Below the pieces are notes generated by a model, which did not search any database, had not been told where the DNA came from, and was given only the letters and a program-made list of their open reading frames with translations. Made by a program: the position numbers and the translations under genes. Shown piece after piece: positions 47,396 to 57,945 of a stretch of 64,000 nucleotides of DNA. The DNA lies in the NCBI GenBank assembly GCA_963580285.1, contig OY757020.1, forward strand, positions 96,971,497 to 97,035,496, written 5' to 3'. Each line of letters starts with the position of its first letter. The stretch's first letter is position 1. The DNA comes from Lucinisca nassula (Eukaryota; Mollusca; Bivalvia; Lucinida; Lucinidae).

Positions 47396-47948
47396 ATGTT
47401 TTTTTTTCGGGTAAGGTGGGCCCCTGGGCGGGGGCATCTGTATCCTATTGACACATTCCTAGTTTAAAACAATCATCTTCTCATAAACCATATACTCTAT
47501 GAACCTGAGGCTTTATGGAAATAGTCACCATATTTGCTTTACAGGTTTAGTGTTTTTTTGTTTTGTTTTTTTATGAAATTTGGCTCTTTAGTTTGGTTGC
47601 TATGGGAAATTAAGAGATTCCATAGACTTATATTGGGTGAAATTGAAAAATGACTTTTACACCTTTCAAGATATTTTAAAAACTTCCATAGAAATGTTCC
47701 TTAAACAATGTTCTATCTGACATGATTTTAAGGCTAAATGGTGCCACAGATGGTTGTCAATCCTCGTCTGTTGTCTTGCAATAGCACATTCAAGAGACAC
47801 CAGACCTGAAGCCACAAGACTAATTGGGTTCAAATTTTATCTGTAGCATCTTTGGGCGTAGGGCTTCCATGGTTAATTAAAATAAATACCTGCCAGTGGG
47901 CAGTGCTTCCTGAGCTCTGGTGAGCTTAGTGGCCCATGGGCCTCTTGT
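47396..47948 (+). repeat. F4 copy 3, 3' end
   Basis: CATATACTCTATGAACCTGA module, TTCCATAGACTTATATTGGG, GGGCTTCCATGGTTAATTAA, GAGCTCTGGTGAGC and hairpin GGCCCATGGGCC plus TCTTGT at 47948. Closes an interrupted element whose earliest recognisable module is near 26740. This copy lacks the ~145-bp monomers. Confidence 0.75.
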
Positions 47949-48200
47949 TTAAGTTTTCAGTGAAAACAATCTTTTTGGCTCTGTGACTTGGATGTGCAAT
48001 GGACCGGAACCATTTGAACAAATATGAAAGGAGACCACGTAAGGATCATTCCTCTGAAGTTTGGTCAAAATCATATCAGTGTTTTTGGATGATATGTCAT
48101 TTGCTGAAAATTGTTTCCGCATGGACGCACGCACACATGTACGTACGGATGCATGATGGACAAAGCCCACCCCACTCACTACGTCACTGGCCATTATAAA
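47949..48200 (-). repeat. F1 head relic
   Basis: Minus-orientation F1 head: GATGTGCAATGGACCGGAAC, AAGGATCATTCCT and an ACGCACGCACAC tract. The AGCTCACC hairpin has degraded to CACTCACTACGTCAC. Confidence 0.65.
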
Positions 48201-48219
48201 GGTGTCATTTTTACCCACA

Positions 48220-50968
48220 CCAAGAGAGCCCAGAGGGCCCTAATTCACTCCCCTGAGTATCACTGTCTCTAGTACGTTCTATAGGATTATGAATTTTCTT
48301 CATCTGACTATGTATGTATAAAATTCGTTGAAAATAAATGTTATGGGATGACATACTGGAGGTTTGAGAACAGTGTGTTGGTACTTGGCAGACTTTGGCC
48401 CATTCATCCAATTAGGATTATACACATTATGCAATTGCTTTTCACTGTTCCATGTGCCTTTGATGGGTGGAGTAAGTTAATTGTATCGATTCCTGATCTT
48501 TGTTTTACTTCTTCTTATGTCAGTTGCGGTCAGTTAACCTAACTGCACTATTCCTGGGCAGGCTTAGACCTAAATGGTTAAATAGTAATAAGTACACATA
48601 TTTTCGCCAGTAATTGGCAACTGTCCTACTTGAATCAGCAGAAGTAGAAAATATTCCATGATTATTTTCCATGGAAGTACATGTATGTAGCCGGATTTGG
48701 TCTAAATCCCGTAACCTCTAGCTTCTCAGTCAGATGTGCTTTCAACATTTACTACGCTTAGCAGCCTAGCTCTCTACCTTTATGCCACAGGACACAGAAA
48801 TGAATGCTGTTAGACCATAAGTTTTGAGAAACTAGACAAAGCTGTGTACCAAATATCAGGGGGTGGGGGGGGGGGGGCATTTTTGGACGCAGGCTATAAT
48901 TTGAACAGTCTTGGCACAGGTCCACTAGTTGAAGCTGTGAACCAAATATCTGGTTTCAGTCAAGAAGATTGTTAAAGATATTGCCTATGTAAGTCTAAGT
49001 AAAACAAGTGGGCTCCTGTGCAAGGCCATTTTTGGCCCCAGGACTGTAAGTTGAACAATACTGACAGAGGCTTTGTACAAAATATCAAAGGCCTGGATCT
49101 TCTGGTTTCAGATAAGAAGCGTATTAAAGTAAAGTGTCATGGAGATCGAAGCAAAATTAGGCCTCTACAGAGTGAACAAGGTTTTAAGGAAAATTGACCT
49201 TATGCCCTAGTTTTTGACCTGGCATGACCCATATTCAAACTCGACCCAGATATCATCAAGGCAGACATTCTGGCCTCTAGAGGATGAACAAGGTTTTGAA
49301 ACAATTTGACCTAGTGACCTAGTTTTTGACCTGACATGACCCATATTCAAATTCTTACTAGATATGTTCAAGGCGAACATTCTGGTAAAGTTTCAAGAAG
49401 ACTGAAGCAAAATTATGGTCTCTAGAGGGTGAACAAGGTTTTAACGCAATTTGACCTAGTAACCTACATTTTGATCCATATTTGAACTCGAACCAGATAT
49501 CACTATGGCGGATATTCTGCTTAAGGTTCATGAAGATGAAGCAAAATTGTGGCCCCTTGAAGGTGGAAAGGATTTTTAAAGATATCTGACCTAGTGGCCT
49601 AGCTTTTTACCTGACATGACCCATATTTGAAGTTGACCTTGATATCATCAAGACAAACTATCTGGTAAAGTTTCATGATGGCTGATGCAAAATTGTGGCC
49701 TCTAGAGGGTGAACAAGGTTGAAACGCAAATTGACCTAGTGACCTTGTTTTTGACCCGACATGACCCATATTCAAAATCAACACAGATATCATCAAGGCG
49801 AACATTCTGCAAAAGTTTCAACAAAATTGAAGCAAAACTTAGGCCTCTAGAGGGTGAAAAATGTTATAAAGAAATTTTACTTAGTGACCAAGTCTTTGAC
49901 CTGATATGACCCATATTCCAACTTGACCTTGATATTATCAAGGCAAATATTCTGGTAACGGTTCATGAAGATTTAAGCAAAATTATGACTTCTAGAGGGT
50001 GAACAAGGTTTTAAAGAAATTTGACCTAGTGACCTAGTTTTTGACCTGACATGACCCATATTTGAACTTGACCTTCATATCGTCAGGACAACCGTTCTGG
50101 GAAAGTTTCTTGAAGGCTGATGCAAAATTGTGGCCGCTAGAGGGCGAACAAGGTTTTAACGCAATTTGACCTAGTGACCTAGTTTTTTACCCGACCTGAC
50201 CCATATTCAAGCTCGACCCAGATATCATCAAGGCAAACATTCTGGTAAAAATTAAACAAAATTGAAGCAAAACTTAGGCCTCGAGAGGGTGAACAATTTT
50301 ATAAAGAAATTTGACCTAGTGACCTAGTTTTTGACCTAACATGACCCATATTCGAACTTGACCTTCATATCATCAAGGCAAACATTCTGGTAAACTTTCA
50401 TGAAGATCGGAGCAAGTTTTGGCTTCTAGAGGGTGAACAAGGTTTTAAAGAAATTTGACCTAGTGACCTAGTTTTGGACCTGACATAGTCCATATTCAAA
50501 CCGGACCTTGCTATCATCAAGTCAAACATTCTGGTAAAGTTTCATGAAGATTAAAACAAAATTGTGACCTCTAGAGGGTGAACAAGGTTTTAACGCAACT
50601 TGACCTTGTGACCTAGTTTTTGATCCGACATGAGCCATATTCAAAGTTGACCTAGATATCATCAAGACAAACATTCTGGTAAATTTTCATGAAGTTTGAA
50701 GCAAATCTGTGGCCTCTAGAGGGTGAACAAGCTTTTAAAGAAATTTTACTTTGTGACCTAGTTTCTGACCCCATATGACCCATATTCGAACTTGACCGAG
50801 ATATCATCAAGACAAACATTCTGGCAAAGACTCGTGAAGATTGAAGCAAAACTGTGGCCTGGGTGAACAACGTAAATGTTGACGACAGACGACGGACGTA
50901 CGACGACAAAGGGTGATCACAATAGCTCACCTTGAGCACTGCTCAGGTGAGAAGTGCTCAGGTGAGCT
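48220..50968 (-). repeat. F6 mosaic element
   Basis: Minus orientation. The 5' head at 50968 has AGCTCACC, an inner GAGCACTTCTC / GAGCAGTGCTC structure and CGTCGTACGTCCGTCG. About eleven ~145-bp F6 monomers follow (plus-strand text: TTTGACCTAGTGACCTAG, GACATGACCCATATTC, CTCTAGAGGGTGAACAAGG). There are then two F1-type monomers (48860-49130) and a 3' hairpin AGGGCCC / GGGCTCT at 48220. A diverged SINE1 sits inside. Confidence 0.75.
48520..48775 (-). mobile_element. SINE1 copy, diverged
   Basis: Matches the SINE1 body on the minus strand (plus-strand text: CCTGGGCAGGCTTAGACCTA, CCTACTTGAATCAGCAGAAG, CTCAGTCAGATG). The tRNA-like head is eroded, which makes it the oldest SINE1 copy here. Confidence 0.65.
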
Positions 50969-51074
50969 AAAAAGCAAAACAGCGGATTTTTCTGATTCTA
51001 CCTGTGGGATTAGAATTGATATTTGCAACCAGCTGAATCAGTTCCAAAGGTCATGGTCATTTACTTACATTTTC

Positions 51075-51890
51075 AGCTCACCGGAACGAAGTTACGGTAA
51101 GCTATTATACTCCCCCGGCGTCGGCGTCCACAAATGTTAAAGTTTTTGCGTTTACGTTTTTCAGTTGCTCATAACTTCTTTATGTGAACATGGATTAAGT
51201 TCATATTTGGTATTGTGATATATAATAGGCAAAATTTTGTATCTGCAGTATCAGCACCCATGACCGCGACCTTAAGGTCAAGGTCACAGACTTAATATTT
51301 TAATGTTAAAGTTTTTGTGTTAAAGTTTTGGGGAGCTCATTACTTCTTTATCTTTGGATGGATTTAGTTTATATTCTGTATGGTTAAAGATACTTGTCTC
51401 AAATTTTAGCAGCAGCATCAGTAGTACTCATGACCATAACCTTTGGGTCAAGGTCACTGGCTTAGAATTCTTATGTTAAAGATTTTGTGTTAAAGTTTTT
51501 AGGAGCTCATTACTTATTTACCTTTTGATAGATTTAGTTCATACTTGGGCTGGCGATAGGTACTAGTCAAAAGTTTTTATCAGCAGCATCATCATACATG
51601 ACTGTGACCTTTGGGTCAAGGTCACAGACTAAGGACTTTTATGTTTTTGCACTGAAGATTTAAGATCATTACTTGGTTGCCTTCAGATGAACTTACTTGA
51701 GACTTGGAATGGTGATAGATACTGCTATAAATTTCTCGAGTGAGTTCGACTTTCAAGGTCATGACCTCAAGGTCAATGTCACTGTGGCTATCTTAAGAAA
51801 AACTTTGTCATCGCTCTAGCGCCTACATTTATTGACAGATTTTAATATAACTTCACACAAATGTTGCTTATGGTAATATCTCTAACTAGT
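51075..51890 (+). repeat. F14 element
   Basis: Head AGCTCACCGGAACGAAGTTA with decayed return GGTAAGCT, then CCCCCGGCGTCGGCGTCC. About five ~165-bp monomers carry GTTGCTCATAACTTCTTTAT and GGTCAAGGTCACAGACTTA. The 3' end is not clear; similarity fades near TTCACACAAATGTTGC. Confidence 0.7.
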
Positions 51891-52034
51891 GTGGGTACCA
51901 GATCTTAATGATGCGATTCTAACAAGTATACACAATCATAAAAAAGTTGCATTTGTCCTGCTGCTTTTCATATGTTTGATTAAACCGCATAGATTGTGGG
52001 TGCTAGTTTAACAAGGTTACAAAACACACATTAT

Positions 52035-52345
52035 CTAATCAAAATAGAAGTGAAGGCAATGACGTGATGATCAGGAATCAATACAATTAACCCACAGCTC
52101 CCATCAGAGACACCAAAGGGAAAGAAACACAAACATGAAACAACTAGACCCTAATGGAAACATCAATAGCGGAAAGCCAAAAGGACAGTTACTTTCCCAC
52201 AAAATGGCCAATTGGCTATCCAAAACAAAATAATTTAAGCGATACACACATTCAAAGACAAACCATAACAAAAATAAACCGCGACAGAAGAACCGCCTTG
52301 GAACGGTCAATGGAACGAATTCCACTCGGGTGGGGTTGGGGTGAG
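52035..52345 (+). repeat. Dispersed repeat D1, copy 2
   Basis: Homologous to 25085-25325 (GAGACACCAAAGGGAAAGAA, AATGGCCAATTGGCTATCC, GCCTTGGAACGGTCAATGG). The 92-aa frame opposite it is not conserved in copy 1. Confidence 0.65.
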
Positions 52346-52464
52346 GGTGGGGGGGGCTCAAATCGATTTTGCGTAGCCACAATCCTCGCCCTTACTTCCG
52401 TCACCATTTAGACAAATAATTTGTTTAGTCCGCATGAAGACTGCATGTATTGGTGTTTCTTCGT

Positions 52465-52780
52465 GTGTTTGTTTGCTCGTTTTGAGGTCTAACGTCCCCG
52501 TCAACACTGTATAGGTCAGTCAACACTGTATAGGTCATTTTGGAGACGTTGTTTCCAATTTTTGGGACTTTTACCCGACATTGATATGAGATGACATCTC
52601 AAACCCTGTCGCCCAATGAAACCAATAGGGTTCATTAAAATGGACAGTCCGACTCGCACAGCTTTGCCTGGGCAGGCTTAGATCCTCTAAGCAGAGTACC
52701 AGTACTCGAGTGCGGTCGCTTTCAGCTCTGCGTGGAAGCATCATGCAGCCCATAAATTCAAGTCCCGATGGGCGGGCCGT
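52465..52780 (-). mobile_element. SINE2 copy c
   Basis: Minus strand, with a short internal duplication of GTCAACACTGTATAGGTCA. Ends near AAGTCCCGATGGGCGGG. Confidence 0.8.
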
Positions 52781-52996
52781 GGGTTTTCTTGTTTAGATAT
52801 AAAAACTATATTGTGTATGTTTAATGAGACGATTCTAATACAGTGTTGCAAACAATACTTTTCCCCAGCAAAGTAAAGTTTTGAAACCTTATGATTCAAA
52901 CATAGATTGTGGATGCTAGCTAGAACAACGTGGGTGCTAGTTAGAACCACCTTTTTGCATGGGTAATCTACCGCTTCGATGATAAATATGAGAATT
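52781..52996. other. Unassigned DNA with a GTACTC-type relic
   Basis: Contains ATGAGACGATTCTAATACAG near 52829 and ATTGTGGATGCTAGCTAG, relics of the dispersed palindrome. No gene. Confidence 0.4.
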
Positions 52997-53122
52997 GTTT
53001 GTTTGTTTGAACTGAGGTTTTACGTCCCCGTCAATACTATTTAGGCCATTTTGGAGACGTTGCTTCCAATTCTGTGGGAATTTTACGGCCTTAGAGATGA
53101 AATGACATCTCAAGCCATGTCG

Positions 53123-53153
<31 letters not shown>

Positions 53154-53295
53154 AAAAAAAATGGTTTTTATGTAGGGGCGGTCCGACTCGCACCACATTG
53201 CCTGGGCAGGACTAGACCGCTTTTGCGTTTTAGCTCTGCGTAGAGGGATCACGCAGCAAAATCTAGTTCTCAAGCCCCGATGGGCGGGGGTCGGA
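52997..53295 (-). mobile_element. SINE2 copy d, with homopolymer insertion
   Basis: Minus strand; (GTTT)n tail side at the left. The usual CCCAATGAAACCAATAGGG region is replaced by a C-run and an A-run (about 53124-53161). A likely sequencing- or polishing-sensitive site. Confidence 0.75.
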
Positions 53296-53494
53296 TGAGT
53301 AGTGTAGGCCTACACTGTTTCAAACCCAACTTTTCCATATTGTTTGAATGTCTGTCCGACTGTCCACAAAGCGTGGGATACACAGTAAATTAAGACAGGT
53401 GTCTGTTTCTAAATCTATTTAACAAATGCCGCATGAGCTTGTCTGGGATGCTGAGTATGCGCAGTAAGTTAAAGCAGAATGAACTCAGAACCCT

Positions 53495-53583
53495 GCCAGC
53501 ACAAACAACGGGCCAACGTCGGGCCGATAGCAACGTCGTACCGCTATCGGCCCGACGTTGGCCCGGCATTCTTTGCTGGCTGG
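53495..53583. mobile_element. Palindromic MITE (CCAGCA ends)
   Basis: Ends CCAGCA / TGCTGG; inner arms GGGCCAACGTCGGGCCGATA and its complement around a short loop. A compact 89-bp hairpin element; family not assigned. Confidence 0.7.
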
Positions 53584-54061
53584 GAAGTATATTTGCAGCA
53601 AGTAAAAGTACTTAATACAACACACATCAAAGTATCTTACTTGTATAGCTGTCTCATAGAGAACTGTGTCCTTATATAGCTGTCAATAGAACGAACAGTA
53701 GAGACTGATCAGATTGCGCAGATGTGCAGGCTGATCTGAGTCTTTGCTGTATGCACATATGAATTGTTGGAATTGCTTTGCCCGGGCTTAAAATAATGGT
53801 GTATGGTTTCAATATTGTGTGATAATTGCCAATTATAGTTGCTTTGTACAGTTTTTAAAATAGATTCAATTAATTTAAGTATGGCATTTGGATGATAAAT
53901 GTAGATGGTAAAGGGATTAAAGACTCAAGTAAGTTATCGTTAGACGTCAAACTTTCAGCGGCCACATTGTTATCATTAATTTTAAATAAATAAATAAATA
54001 TCCTTTTACATTGGATAACACGACCGCGTGATCAAAAAGTGTTTTTGTGTTTTTAAAATGG
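53584..54061. other. Unassigned AT-rich DNA
   Basis: A GATC-type palindrome relic near 53705-53750 (GACTGATCAGATTGCGCAG). Nothing else recognised before the gap. Confidence 0.4.
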
Positions 54062-54261
54062 NNNNNNNNNNNNNNNNNNNNNNNNNNNNNNNNNNNNNNN
54101 NNNNNNNNNNNNNNNNNNNNNNNNNNNNNNNNNNNNNNNNNNNNNNNNNNNNNNNNNNNNNNNNNNNNNNNNNNNNNNNNNNNNNNNNNNNNNNNNNNNN
54201 NNNNNNNNNNNNNNNNNNNNNNNNNNNNNNNNNNNNNNNNNNNNNNNNNNNNNNNNNNNNN
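54062..54261. other. Assembly gap (200 N)
   Basis: Exactly 200 N, likely a fixed-size placeholder of unknown true length. Open frames that run through it are meaningless. Confidence 0.98.
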
Positions 54262-54562
54262 CGAAGGTCCCAACAGGGATGTTCGAGCCACTGAGGTTAC
54301 TGACAGGAGGCATAACGAGATACTTTTAGACATCTTTTCGGTGTTCTATAATGAAAATGTATGCTGTGTGTACTCATTAGAATGGCCTCATCGAGGCGAT
54401 TCTAATGAGTGCACACAGCATACATTTGCAAGATAAAAGACTAAAATCTCCTTAAATATGCCCCACTATTTCTTATGTAGAGGATTTCGCTAGGGCTCAA
54501 GAACGTGTTCGGCACATCCCTGGTAAACGAGCCATCGGTGTTCTAACCATCGAAGTTCTACT
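54262..54562 (-). mobile_element. pogo/Tigger-like MITE copy 2, truncated by gap
   Basis: Reverse orientation relative to 19427-19772. Ends CGAAGTTCTACTG then TA (54563-54564). Contains the same internal palindrome (54357-54425). Its other terminus is not recovered; matched sequence starts right at the gap edge. Confidence 0.75.
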
Positions 54563-54604
54563 GTATTCTGCGACATGAATTTTGTATATAGGTCTATGCC
54601 TGCA

Positions 54605-54668
54605 AAATCTGAGAAATAATAATTACAATAATGCCAATAATAATAATAATAATAATTATAATAATAAC
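54605..54668. repeat. (TAA)n microsatellite
   Basis: Imperfect AATAATAAT run next to foldback 2. Confidence 0.75.
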
Positions 54669-54688
54669 AGTGAATGATTGTGGTCTGG

Positions 54689-55329
54689 AGTATGGAACGC
54701 CACGACTGTCACATGATGTTGAAAATTATTATGCGCGGTAGTTACACTATTATTCGCATCACTAACATTAATATGTTCAGTAGTAACCTTTTTATGTTCA
54801 GTAGTAACAATATTATGTTCAGTAGAAACATCATTATGTGCAGTACTAACATTTATATGTTCAGTACTAACATAAATATGTTCAGTAGAAACATTATTAT
54901 GTGCGGTACTAACATTTATATATTCAGTACTAGTTAACATTAATATGTTCAGTAGAAACAGTATTATGTGCGGTACTAACATTTATATGTTCAGTACTAA
55001 CATTAATATGTTCAGTAGAAACATTATTATGTGCGGTACTAACATTTATATATTCAGTACTAACATTAATATGTTCAGTAGAAACATTATTATGTGCGGT
55101 ACTAACATTTATATATTCAGTACTAACATTAATATGTTCAGTAGAAACATTATTATGTGCGGTACTAACATTTATATGTTCAGTACTAACATTAATATGT
55201 TCAGTAGTAATACTGTTATGTTCAGTAGTAACCTTTTTTGCTGTGGTTAATTTATTATTCGGTGTGGCAAATTTACTATTAGCTGTGCTTATTTTACTAT
55301 TCGCTGTGGTAAATTTACTATTCGCTGAT
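54689..55329 (+). repeat. Foldback element 2, left arm of 21-bp repeats
   Basis: Starts AGTATGGAACGCCACGACTG and TCACATGATGTTGAAAATTA. Then come 21-bp units such as GTACTAAC-ATTAATATGTTCA, organised between about 54940 and 55200 as 63-bp triplets, and finally TAAATTTACTATTCGCTG units. The 108-, 87- and 101-residue frames here simply follow the 21-bp period. Confidence 0.8.
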
Positions 55330-56376
55330 CGGTTAATATTTCAACATAAGCAGTCACCTATGCACCGGTCGAATTAGAAACAAACGCGGGAAACCAAAGT
55401 GTTATTTGCCCGTATTAACCGTTTGTAAAATTAATGATTGTCATTGCTGGTCCTGAGTTGGGCCTGATGGCATATATCCAGGATGATTGCTTTCCGAACG
55501 CACTTTGAATTAACGGATTTCATTTTTACTTCTAGAATGAGTTTTAGAAAGTGGTTGAGTAGACGCTGGAATAATTCTATTTATTATCGAGGCTCTATGT
55601 TCTACTACACACGTCCCGGGGCACGAGTGGCCTCGAGTACTTAAAACTATTTGGTTTCTCTATTATCACACTAGCGATTTAGACCTTTGAAGAAACAGAT
55701 TAGGGAGCTTCCTCTGAGTCTCCCATTTAGATCTGAAAATAAATGATCCAATGAGGCTTTGTACCCAAGGTTGTCAACTTCTGGATCCGTGCATGTCAAT
55801 TGGTATTTTCCAATCCTTGGAATTACATGATCCCAGCTGAAGTTGTAAAACTATATCAAATTTTAGTTTCTCTTTAAAGAAAAATATTGCTACCAACAAT
55901 CAAAGCGCTCAGCACTTGAATGGCTTCAAAATTATTTTTTTCTTTATATATACTTCATCTCCCTCATTTCAGAGTGTTATGAGCCTGTGCACTTCTATAC
56001 CCGTGTCTGGGTTTCAGTTTTAAGGCCTACAAGCAACCATTTAGATTCCTGAATTAACCTGCATAGGCAGCTTCCAGTTGATGACCCTGTCCGAAGGACG
56101 GGACACCGTTTTGTTTCAGCTTTGTGAGCAATAACACAATAACAAGCTTCAAACAAAGCGATTGCTTCATTTCAATCAAAATAAAGTGTTTAGTTTTTTT
56201 TTTTTTTTGTAAGCGTCACTGCAAGCATCGTGCAGTAAGAGTATCTTAAGTGTGGGCACTGCGTACGATGGGTCAGTGGGCCCTGGTCGATACCACCTGT
56301 TGGGCCGAAACGACCAGTTTTCGGAAATGCCAGTCAGGTCCGGCGAATAATTCAATTGTCAGGTGCACACTAATGT

Positions 56377-56905
56377 CCGGGAATTCGCCGGGAAATTGGA
56401 GGTAGTGGTGTGTTGTCGCTAATATCTCCACTTCGGGTTGTCAGAAATTAATACAAATAGTATCAAATAAAATTTTTAGCTCTATTATAAAAGATAAAAA
56501 AATAATAATTTACTTTTTTAACGTTTTAGGGGTCCATTTTTTTAGTTAATTTGTCCGGGAAATTCTCTGATTTTTTCCTGGATGTTGGGGTATTGATACG
56601 TTAACCCTAATATCTCGACTTTAGGTGGTCAGAAATTAATAAAATTAGTATCAAATAAAAATTTTAGCTCAAGTTTAAAAGAGAGTTAAAAAATATTTTT
56701 CATTTTGAATATTTTAGGGGTCCATTTCTGAAGTTAATTTGTCCGGGAAATTCCCGAATTTGTCCTGGATCTTGCGGTAGTTGTGCGTTTTCATAATATC
56801 TCGGTTTGTGGTGATCACTTATTGATAACAATTGATATATGTTAAAATTTTAAGTTCAATTCTAAAAAAAAATATATAAAAAATCTCTTTATACACCTCA
56901 ATGAG
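56377..56905 (+). repeat. ~189-bp tandem series in foldback 2
   Basis: Three units sharing TTAGGGGTCCATTT, TTAATTTGTCCGGGAAATTC and TCAGAAATTAATA. Confidence 0.7.
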
Positions 56906-57399
56906 GCAGTTCTAATGAGTACCCACAACCCGGATTGTATCCATGATGCCGGGGTATTAGTTCGTTTTCCTTAATATATCGACTTGTGAGAACGAAAAAA
57001 AGACTGCACACCCCTTGTAAATCCTACTTTTCTCTGTATAAAGTTGGATTTACATGGGTTTCCATTACACAGCTTTCTGTGATGTCACACATGTTGCTGC
57101 TCACAAGACGGACACTGCCATTGATACGATGGTGAATTCAGACCTAAACATATTCTATAAAACCAAATTTTGCACTTACGATTTTCACAGCAAATCATGT
57201 TATCAATATACTCAGGCATTTTGCAGAATCACCAGACTGGAATTTTTACGATTTTACAACTGAATGAATGAAGTCTTTCTACTATTTCAATCCAGGTAAG
57301 CAGCACACGCCAACTTATTATGTCAGAGTTAAAGCAATTAATTTAACACATTTTTAATCTCGTTAGAAAATCAATGGCCCGTAAAATCGCTCAAAGTCC

Positions 57400-57860
57400 G
57401 TACACCTAATTCATCGTCAGGAAGAAATGGATGCGCTTAAATTTCGTTGTTTAAGCAAACAGTATAGAACTAGATCAGATGTCGCATTTTGCGCCGAGAT
57501 CAGATGCCAAGTTTTGCAGCGTCTGAGCATCATGGTCCGTCAATCAGTCAAAGTCCTTACATCTAATTCATTGGCAGCAAGAAATAGATGCGGTTAAATT
57601 TCGTCGTTGATTAAGCAAACAGTGTAGACCGAGTTCAGACGTCGCACTTAGCGGCCCAGATCAGACGCCAAGGTTTGCGCAGCTACTGATCATAATGGTC
57701 CGTCAAAGTCCGTACACCTAATTCATTGCTAGCAAGAAATGGATGCGGTTAAATTTCCTCGTTGTTTAAGCAAATAATGTAGACCAAGATCAGATGTAGC
57801 ATTTTGCGGCCCAGATCAGATGACACGTTTTGCAGCGTCTGGTCATTTGAGTCTACACTG
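57400..57860 (+). repeat. ~180-bp tandem series in foldback 2
   Basis: Three units sharing GCGGTTAAATTTCGTCGTT, AAGCAAACAGTGTAGACC and CAGATCAGATG. The AACAGTGTAGACC / GATCAGAT words link it to the GATC palindrome family. Confidence 0.7.
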
Positions 57861-57945
57861 TTTGACTATGTCCCACAAATGGGACGCTTGGCATATATGG
57901 ATTAAATATCTGGGTTAAATATCTGATCTGCTAGAAATATTATCC

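Larger units (their letters stand above)
55330..57945. other. Interior of foldback element 2, no gene seen
   Basis: A 2.6-kb spacer with two internal tandem series: ~189-bp units starting GTCCGGGAAATTC (56377-56905) and ~180-bp units with CTAATTCATTGGCAGCAAGA (57400-57860). A 69-codon frame at 57054-57263 has no recognisable domain. A GTACTC palindrome relic is at 56895-56930. Confidence 0.55.

Noticed and set aside
53947..54436. Frames of 86-129 codons crossing the N block
   Set aside because: Most residues are undetermined; the frame is an artefact of the gap.
57054..57263. 69-codon plus-strand frame in foldback 2
   Set aside because: No start context, domain or homologous copy supports it.
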